NCBI RefSeq assembly: GCF_000350225.1
Contig: NW_005178809.1
Coordinates: forward strand, 187,306 to 251,305
Source of the DNA: Chondrus crispus
Lineage: Eukaryota; Rhodophyta; Florideophyceae; Gigartinales; Gigartinaceae
Reading direction: 5' to 3'
Length of the DNA: 64,000 nt
Shown: positions 59,561 to 64,000 of the stretch, piece by piece
Layout: the number at the start of each line of letters is the position of its first letter
Numbering within the stretch: position 1 is the stretch's first letter
The notes under the pieces: generated by a model
Databases searched by the model: none
The model's input: the letters and a program-made list of their open reading frames with translations, nothing else
Told to the model about the DNA's origin: nothing
Translations under genes and position numbers: made by a program

Positions 59561-61660
59561 TTAGACGGCCTGTACGCCCGGCTTCAACCTGAAGCTCAGT
59601 TTCAAATCGTCCGGCGATCGCCATCTAAATTGCCTCACCGCGGCCAAGCTCATATACGACGGAAGCACTTTTCCATTGCATAGCACTTCAAGATGTTCTT
59701 GGTTTACGTTGACGCCAGTGTTTTGTTCCTTGAATTCTCTCGCGATATAGGCCGCAACCTTTTTCACTCGGAGTACCCTAGGAGCAGTCAACGTGGTGGG
59801 TTTCAGCAGTGGCAGTCCGGTTCCGTCTTCAGGTTCCAACCCAAAGCTCACCTTGACTGCCTCCCGAACCTGTCCTTTTCCGTCACGAATCAGGTCAAGG
59901 ACCCACCCTGGCATCACTTCCTGTTCGTTTCCTTGAAAGCTGCCAACTACTCGCCGGAGAATGGGTACTGGTGATTGGTCTTCAGTGACAATGACAGGGA
60001 TATGACTAGGTAAACTGTAGGGAGGTAGATTGTTTGCGCGATCAGCAGCATTTTTCTGAGCATTCGTCGGCGGGCTTCGCGCGCGAAGGTCCATACTCTC
60101 TTCTCCATTGGAGATACGCTTCTTGTATTCTTCGTGCCATTTCCGGAAGAGCGCACGGACTACATGTTCACCAATGTTCACTTTCACTTCTTCTGTGTCG
60201 GCGTCGAGACCAGCATCTACGGCATAGATTTCAGCGTTTGCTGCATTACTCTTATCGAGTCGAACAGACAGAGACCCAAGCCTGATGTCCACCTGAAACC
60301 AGCTTGGGATGCACACTTCCTTGTCCTGAGATTTTGCCACCTCGTCTATGTCCCTATCTTCGATGATACCCAGCGATTTTTCAAGAACGCCCCTCGTAAT
60401 GTCCCAAATGCAATACTCTCCTTGAGTATCACACGTCAGAACGTGTCGCCGGTCATTCATGATCTTTTGCGCTATAATCCCCGGCAACCCAGGGATCAAA
60501 CACAAGGGACGATCAGTATGAACATCTGCGGGGCGCTGCAACGCTATATCCGCTTCAAGATCTGCAGGCTTTTCTTGCACAGTCGGAACGTTGGCACCGG
60601 CCGCATTGGAGGCATCGTCGCTATCCGTCATTCTCCCCGTCGCCTCCTGAGGCAAAGGCCATAGCCGCACAGTGGACCCCGTGGTACTAACCCATACGGC
60701 AGAATTACACGGCGTCAAGGCGACGTCCAGCACCATGTTACTTCTGACGTCACTATCCGCGACTTCGACGACCAAGGATGCAACATCCGCGGCAATATCC
60801 GTGTGCCACACAGAGCCATCCCTCCCCCCGGACACAAATGAGTCAAACTCATAATTGGAAGCCACAGCCCACACGCTACTGTCAGCGTACGAGTCGAACG
60901 AACGAACGCAGCGCTCCTGCCTGAGGTCCCAGAGCTTGACCGTAGAATCCGAGCCGCCGGACAGCATCATGCGCCCGTCATGCTTCATGGTCAAGCACCT
61001 GACAGAGTCGCTATGCCCACGCAGATGGACGACGCGATCGCCGGTGCGTACATCCCACACGCTTATAGTCTTATCTGTAGACCCAGAGACAAGAACGTTC
61101 CCCTCAACCGACGCGGACATGCAGTACACGGATCCGTTCCTCTGCTGTCCCTCCTCGAGGTCCACGCCGCACTCCAGGCGCAGGCTCCCCGTGACGAGGT
61201 CCCACACGAGCACGCGGCCGTCCAGCGAGCCGCTAGCCACGCCGCTAGGGACGACGGCGAGGGCCTTGACGTAGTCCGTGTGCTCGACGAGGGTGCGCAG
61301 GCTGCGGCGGGCGTCGTTCATATTCCAGACCTTGAGCGTGGTGTCCGACGAGCACGAGACCAGGCGCTCGAACTGGTCGACGAGCACGACGTCGTTGACC
61401 CAATCGACGTGCTCGTCGAAGGTGCGCACGGCGCCAGCGACGGGGATGTCCGCGGCGGGGCGGCGGTACGGCGGGGCGGGGATCTCCCAGGAACGCACGG
61501 TGCCGTCGCGCCCGGCCGTGAACAGCTGGTCCTTGGCGAAGACGAGCGCGGAGATGCCGAAGCGGTGGCGCGTCTCCGGCTCGCGCAGGATGTAGGAGAC
61601 GCGCTCGTCGCGGCGAGAGGTGGCGCCTAGCCGGTCGGCGAAGGCGGCGCTGCCCACCAT
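59561..61660 (-). CDS. WDR48: WDR48/UAF1, WD40 activator of ubiquitin-specific proteases
   Basis: From ATG at 61660 the protein has 699 residues (human WDR48 has 677). The frame is open further upstream, but that sequence is Pro-rich leader. The N-terminal two thirds carry WD repeats (SALVFAKDQLFTAGRDGTVR followed by SWEI; SGSTDKTISVWDVRTGD; LSGGSDSTVKLWDLRQE). The C-terminal third matches the DUF3337 region of this family (NIGEHVVRALFRKWHEEYKK) and ends in a ubiquitin-like segment (LEVLCNGKVLPSYMSLAAVR, DLKLSFRLKPG). WDR48 binds and activates USP1, USP12 and USP46 in DNA repair and signalling. No intron is needed. Confidence 0.9.
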   Translation of the reverse strand: MVGSAAFADRLGATSRRDERVSYILREPETRHRFGISALVFAKDQLFTAGRDGTVRSWEIPAPPYRRPAADIPVAGAVRTFDEHVDWVNDVVLVDQFERLVSCSSDTTLKVWNMNDARRSLRTLVEHTDYVKALAVVPSGVASGSLDGRVLVWDLVTGSLRLECGVDLEEGQQRNGSVYCMSASVEGNVLVSGSTDKTISVWDVRTGDRVVHLRGHSDSVRCLTMKHDGRMMLSGGSDSTVKLWDLRQERCVRSFDSYADSSVWAVASNYEFDSFVSGGRDGSVWHTDIAADVASLVVEVADSDVRSNMVLDVALTPCNSAVWVSTTGSTVRLWPLPQEATGRMTDSDDASNAAGANVPTVQEKPADLEADIALQRPADVHTDRPLCLIPGLPGIIAQKIMNDRRHVLTCDTQGEYCIWDITRGVLEKSLGIIEDRDIDEVAKSQDKEVCIPSWFQVDIRLGSLSVRLDKSNAANAEIYAVDAGLDADTEEVKVNIGEHVVRALFRKWHEEYKKRISNGEESMDLRARSPPTNAQKNAADRANNLPPYSLPSHIPVIVTEDQSPVPILRRVVGSFQGNEQEVMPGWVLDLIRDGKGQVREAVKVSFGLEPEDGTGLPLLKPTTLTAPRVLRVKKVAAYIAREFKEQNTGVNVNQEHLEVLCNGKVLPSYMSLAAVRQFRWRSPDDLKLSFRLKPGVQAV

Positions 61661-62337
61661 GGATGGGGGCGAGGGGCGGCAGGGGTGGATCGGACGGGGA
61701 GGGGGGCGGGTGGAGAATGGGAGGTTGGAAGGGAGCAATGAAAGGCGGGGGTAGTGGGGGCCTATTGCTGCCAGCAGGAGGAGATGGTGCAGAAAAACCG
61801 GGCGGGGAGGGGGGGAAGGGGGAGGGGGGGTATGATACTGGATTGTGGCAGACGGTTTTGATCCAGGCGAAAAGCTTCGGCGAAAGCGGCGTTTTTGGGC
61901 AGCATTGCCACCAGCTACCCCCACATTCCGTGTCGCATGACGTCTTCACGACTGTACGGCTCAACTTGGTCTTGTATCTTTCAAGGGAGAAGGACAAAGT
62001 CAATACCAGTCATATGAGGGACGTAACGGTTCGATGTCGGCGCGTGGACCGGCAAAAAGATCCCGTCTCAATACCGTCGGGAACGAGCATTCCCCCTACC
62101 TCTTTCTCATCTGCACCTGCGCATTCAAAGTCCTGAAGTATTACCGCGCGCAATTGTTGACGATCTACGGTTTTTATCAAAACGCTTCTCTGCTTGGAAA
62201 TGCTCTCTATCTAGTACATCCCACAGTTTCAAAAGAGGCATGACAAGAAAAAAAAAAAGCAGAGCACCTCACCACGCCTTTCCGGCGATGCAAGAGTATA
62301 CGCCCCTGAAATACATATACATACCCCACCCCCAGCC
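61661..62337. other. Upstream region of WDR48, downstream of UTP4
   Basis: A CT-rich leader on the minus strand (61680-61840) resembles that of isoamylase and other genes here. No other feature was seen. Confidence 0.4.
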
Positions 62338-64000
62338 CTAGTGCCCAAACGGCTTCTTCGGTATAGCGTCCGGCAGCGACTCGGAATACTGCACGAGGTC
62401 CCACCTCCTGCGCACGACGACGATCCTGGACGAGCTGAGCACGCACGTGCCGAGGATGGAGTCTCCGACGCGGAGGGCGTACGGTTCGAAGCCCGGCGTC
62501 TGCGCGTCCTCGTCGTGCTTTCTCTTGCGCCACGACGGTGTCGTGCACATGACCGAGCAGAACTTCTCCCCGGACACGAGCACCGACTCCTCCTTGTCCG
62601 CGAACGACACGCTCGTGATCACGCCACTGAACGAGCCTGCGCTCACCATCTTGTCGGCGTCCGTGTCGGCATCCGCGTCCGCCTCCTCCGTGCGTGCGAT
62701 GAACACTTTCAGCGCGCTTGTTGCGATGGCAAGGCTCGTCCCAGATGGCGCGAACGACATGGCCGACACGGCTACGACCTTGTCATCCTCTGGCTTGAAC
62801 ACCCTGGTCCACTTCAGTTGCACATCGCCGTTGGCCCATTCTGGCGCCAGACGCGCGTAAAACACATGGCCGCGAGAGTCGGCGACACCCACGCCGCCGT
62901 TTACGCACGCGATTCTCTCGAGCGAAAACGCGGTGCTCCCCACCTCCTCCTTCTTGATGACCATGACCTGCCCGTCCTGATACACGGCGAGCGACATCTT
63001 GGACTGCACGATACACACGAGCGCCGCACCGCAAAATGCCAAGTCCCACGCGGCACTCAGCAGCCGCTCCACCCTGACTGGTACGTCCAGCGGCTTGACC
63101 TTGCCGAAGCTGGGCGAGTCCGGCGCGCTCCCTACGCCGTCCCATACCTGGTATAGGCGGAAGGCGTCCAGCCCAGCGACGGCGATCATGTGCCCGCCGG
63201 CCGAGATGGCGCACGCGCTCACCTCGCCGCGAAAGCTCTTGAGGTTCATCCTCAGCTTCAGCGGCGGCGACGCAGCGTCCTCGGGCAGCCCCCACAGATC
63301 AATGCCACGCATGCGGCGCGCCAGGATAAAGCGGGCCTGCCTGGAGAACTGCACCGGCGGCTGTCCGACGCAGCCGTGGTACGGGAGCACCCACGTGACA
63401 TCCCTACGGTCAACAAAATCCGCCGGGGCGAACACGCACATCCTGGCATCGAGCGAGGCTGACACAACGCCGCCCTCAAACGCGGCCATGGCGCGCACAT
63501 CGTGCGAGTGAAACCTCGTCCCGCGCAGCGGGGCCCACACGCCGTCCTCTGCAGGGCGAAGCGCGCCAACGCCACCTGCCGCGCAGCCGAAAAAGACAAG
63601 CTCCTCGCCCGCCGCGTCGCGCACGACAGCCGACGACCACAGGGCGCTCTGCAGGCCCTCGACGCGGACCTCTTGGCGCATGACGCCCGTAGCGGAGGCC
63701 CACACCGTGGCCATCCCCCTCGAATCGCCGCAAACGACCTCCCGCCCCCCACGCACGAACTGGATGGTCCATATAGCGGCGGTCTCTCTGCGCACAGGCG
63801 CGACCTTGCCGCGGGTGAGCACACGGCCGCTCTTGACATCGATCCAGCGCACGCCGCCCTCCGAATCGCCGACGACGACACACTCTGCGCCGGGCGCAGC
63901 GGCGACGGCCAGCGCGCGCGCGGCGACGGCCTCGCTGGAGCGGACGACGTAGGCGGCGGGGTCTGGCGGCAGTGCCCGGTGCGAGGGGTGCGACTCTGGG
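62338..64000 (-). CDS. UTP4: UTP4/cirhin, small-subunit processome WD40 protein (5' end beyond window)
   Basis: The frame is open from the stop at 62338 to the window edge, so the N-terminus is missing; a GTG at 63852 is not a real start. WD-type repeats occur throughout: CVVVGDSEGGVRWIDVKSGR, WTIQFVRGGREVVCGDSRGM, FHSHDVRAMAAFEGGVVSAS, VLPYHGCVGQPPVQFSRQAR. The C-terminus DLVQYSESLPDAIPKKPFGH matches the family ending (LP-x-P-I-x-K-K-x-F-G-T). UTP4 is part of the t-UTP/UtpA complex that binds nascent pre-rRNA in the nucleolus. About 554 codons are visible, against about 690-780 in known proteins. Confidence 0.85.
   Translation of the reverse strand, partial: PESHPSHRALPPDPAAYVVRSSEAVAARALAVAAAPGAECVVVGDSEGGVRWIDVKSGRVLTRGKVAPVRRETAAIWTIQFVRGGREVVCGDSRGMATVWASATGVMRQEVRVEGLQSALWSSAVVRDAAGEELVFFGCAAGGVGALRPAEDGVWAPLRGTRFHSHDVRAMAAFEGGVVSASLDARMCVFAPADFVDRRDVTWVLPYHGCVGQPPVQFSRQARFILARRMRGIDLWGLPEDAASPPLKLRMNLKSFRGEVSACAISAGGHMIAVAGLDAFRLYQVWDGVGSAPDSPSFGKVKPLDVPVRVERLLSAAWDLAFCGAALVCIVQSKMSLAVYQDGQVMVIKKEEVGSTAFSLERIACVNGGVGVADSRGHVFYARLAPEWANGDVQLKWTRVFKPEDDKVVAVSAMSFAPSGTSLAIATSALKVFIARTEEADADADTDADKMVSAGSFSGVITSVSFADKEESVLVSGEKFCSVMCTTPSWRKRKHDEDAQTPGFEPYALRVGDSILGTCVLSSSRIVVVRRRWDLVQYSESLPDAIPKKPFGH

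Noticed and set aside
62338-63852. UTP4 starting at 63852
   Set aside because: The codon there is GTG and the frame stays open with WD-like sequence to the window edge, so the gene is partial.

Overview
The window looks like a draft nuclear contig of a red alga, most likely a florideophyte with a transposon-rich genome such as Chondrus. This is inferred from content, not from a database match. The supporting features are as follows. A complete isoamylase has no targeting peptide, which fits cytosolic floridean starch. Next to it is a cyclophilin with a plastid/thylakoid-lumen type leader, so the cell has plastids. Introns are few and short (one in the ESCRT-III gene, four proposed in the cyclophilin). 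Host genes sit in islands between long stretches of broken transposons. A run of 908 N (40140-41047) marks an assembly gap.

The left half (about 1-33 kb) is mostly mobile-element territory. It contains a retrotransposon gag remnant (1-1467), an uncharacterised large ORF (2359-4779), broken unknown genes (about 5-8.6 kb) including a two-finger zinc-finger gene cut by one TGA, and a pogo-type transposase (9.9-11.7 kb). These are followed by a decayed Ty3/gypsy element on the minus strand (about 13.1-20.9 kb), a piggyBac-like transposase remnant that appears to carry a PD-(D/E)XK nuclease segment (21.0-22.3 kb), a tyrosine-recombinase element with long direct repeats and internal inverted repeats (22.8-25.2 kb), AT-rich MITEs (25.3-25.8 kb) and a piggyBac deletion derivative with TTAA target duplications (31632-32891). 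Embedded here are a bacterial-type polyphosphate kinase fused to a Nudix-like domain (26938-30459) and a UvrD/Rep-type helicase (33308-35830).

The middle (36-46 kb) holds a large Ser/Pro-rich protein with a possible KA1-like tail whose 5' end runs into the gap. It also holds a diverged repeat family, and a Tigger/pogo element (43541-45138) into which a Harbinger-like element (44238-45001) has inserted. The inner element carries a 179-bp segment identical to the 5' end of the KA1-like gene at the edge of the gap.

The right part (46.3-64 kb) is a compact housekeeping island: VPS2/CHMP2 (ESCRT-III), an LRR-kinase, a plastid-type LON-domain protein, an unknown disordered protein, isoamylase, lumenal cyclophilin, a SAC3/THP3-type protein, WDR48/UAF1 (deubiquitinase activator) and the 3' part of UTP4 (rRNA processing). 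The genes act in unrelated processes, as is usual for a eukaryotic island. Only the isoamylase/cyclophilin pair is clearly head-to-head with a short shared upstream region. Many element reading frames are broken by TGA where conserved motifs expect arginine, which suggests C-to-T decay of CGA codons.
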